Below, in pieces: positions 41,677 to 41,763 of a stretch of DNA of 41,763 nt (positions within the stretch are counted from its first letter, which is position 1; each line of letters begins with the position of its first letter). Source of the DNA: Treponema sp. (GTDB lineage Bacteria > Spirochaetota > Spirochaetia > Treponematales > Treponemataceae); NCBI GenBank assembly GCA_012519415.1, contig JAAYQG010000076.1, positions 1 through 41,763 on the forward strand. Reading direction: 5' to 3'. Under the pieces are notes generated by a model, which saw nothing but the letters and a program-made list of their open reading frames with translations, was not told where the DNA came from and ran no database searches. A program made the position numbers and the translations under genes.

Positions 41677-41763
41677 ATGAACAGCATTATTTTTACAGGT
41701 GGAAAATTTCCTTCAAAAGAAAAAACTAAACACTTTTTAACGTCTTTAGAAGACAAGCAAAAA
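41677..41763 (+). CDS. N-terminal part of a gene cut by the window end, possibly thiamine diphosphokinase
   Basis: Twenty-nine codons from ATG 41677 (MNSIIFTGGKFPSKEKTKHF) run open to the window end. The opening IIFTGGKFPS is like the nucleotide-binding start of thiamine diphosphokinases, which make thiamine pyrophosphate, but so little is present that this is only a suggestion. The promoter box lies 8 nt upstream and no Shine-Dalgarno is seen. Confidence 0.4.
   Translation, partial: MNSIIFTGGKFPSKEKTKHFLTSLEDKQK

Overview
The window looks like the chromosome of a low-GC spirochaete, most likely a Treponema or close relative. The basis is the set and order of genes: tig-clpP-clpX; rpsF-ssb-rpsR-rplI-dnaB; a TPR gene with mreB-mreC-mreD-PBP2-rodA; and mltG-dnaG-rpoD-zinc-ribbon. 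There are also several proteins of types I associate with treponemes. This rests on recognising families and arrangement by eye, not on any search. I see no complete mobile element, prophage, CRISPR array, tRNA or rRNA.

Layout. 1-3.4 kb (+): trigger factor, ClpP and ClpX, with terminators. 3.5-5.8 kb: a family 4 glycosyltransferase (-) and a DEAD-box helicase (+) diverge from a short intergenic region containing a perfect 8-bp dyad. 5.8-12.2 kb (-): a five-gene operon of LolD-like ATPase, two LolC/E-MacB type permeases, a LolA-like periplasmic protein and a predicted outer-membrane beta-barrel. It reads as an inner-to-outer-membrane lipid or lipoprotein trafficking machine, and its promoter abuts a perfect 15-bp-arm palindrome. 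12.4-14.5 kb (-): a compact ABC-2 exporter with an operator-like dyad over its -10 and a terminator-like hairpin in its leader. 14.5-17.9 kb (-): a CDF metal transporter, a bifunctional NAD(P)HX repair enzyme and a DUF4230 membrane protein. 18.0-21.3 kb (-): ribosomal and replication operon. 21.4-28.0 kb (-): rod-shape and elongasome operon. 28.1-28.5 kb (-): RNase P RNA. 28.5-34.2 kb (-): mltG-dnaG-rpoD, then a zinc-ribbon coiled-coil gene with its own promoter. 34.4-36.4 kb (-): a variant glycogen-synthase-like GT5 and a small membrane protein. 36.4-37.3 kb: accessory scar with imperfect tandem repeats carrying conserved hairpins, an ABC-transporter fragment, an orphan gene start and a T9G8 tract. 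37.3-40.1 kb (-): a soluble sensor kinase with a LacI-type sugar-binding domain, and its NarL-type response regulator. 40.2-41.6 kb (-): CCA-adding enzyme, divergent from a gene cut off by the window end.

Most of the window is core housekeeping. The parts most worth a second look are the lipid-trafficking operon, in which two components share odd acidic-aromatic segments; the two ABC operons with dyads at their promoters; the LacI-domain histidine kinase; the repeat and scar region; and a recurring arrangement in which a good -10 box lies only 6-8 nt from a start codon with no Shine-Dalgarno sequence, suggesting leaderless mRNAs at several transcription-unit starts.
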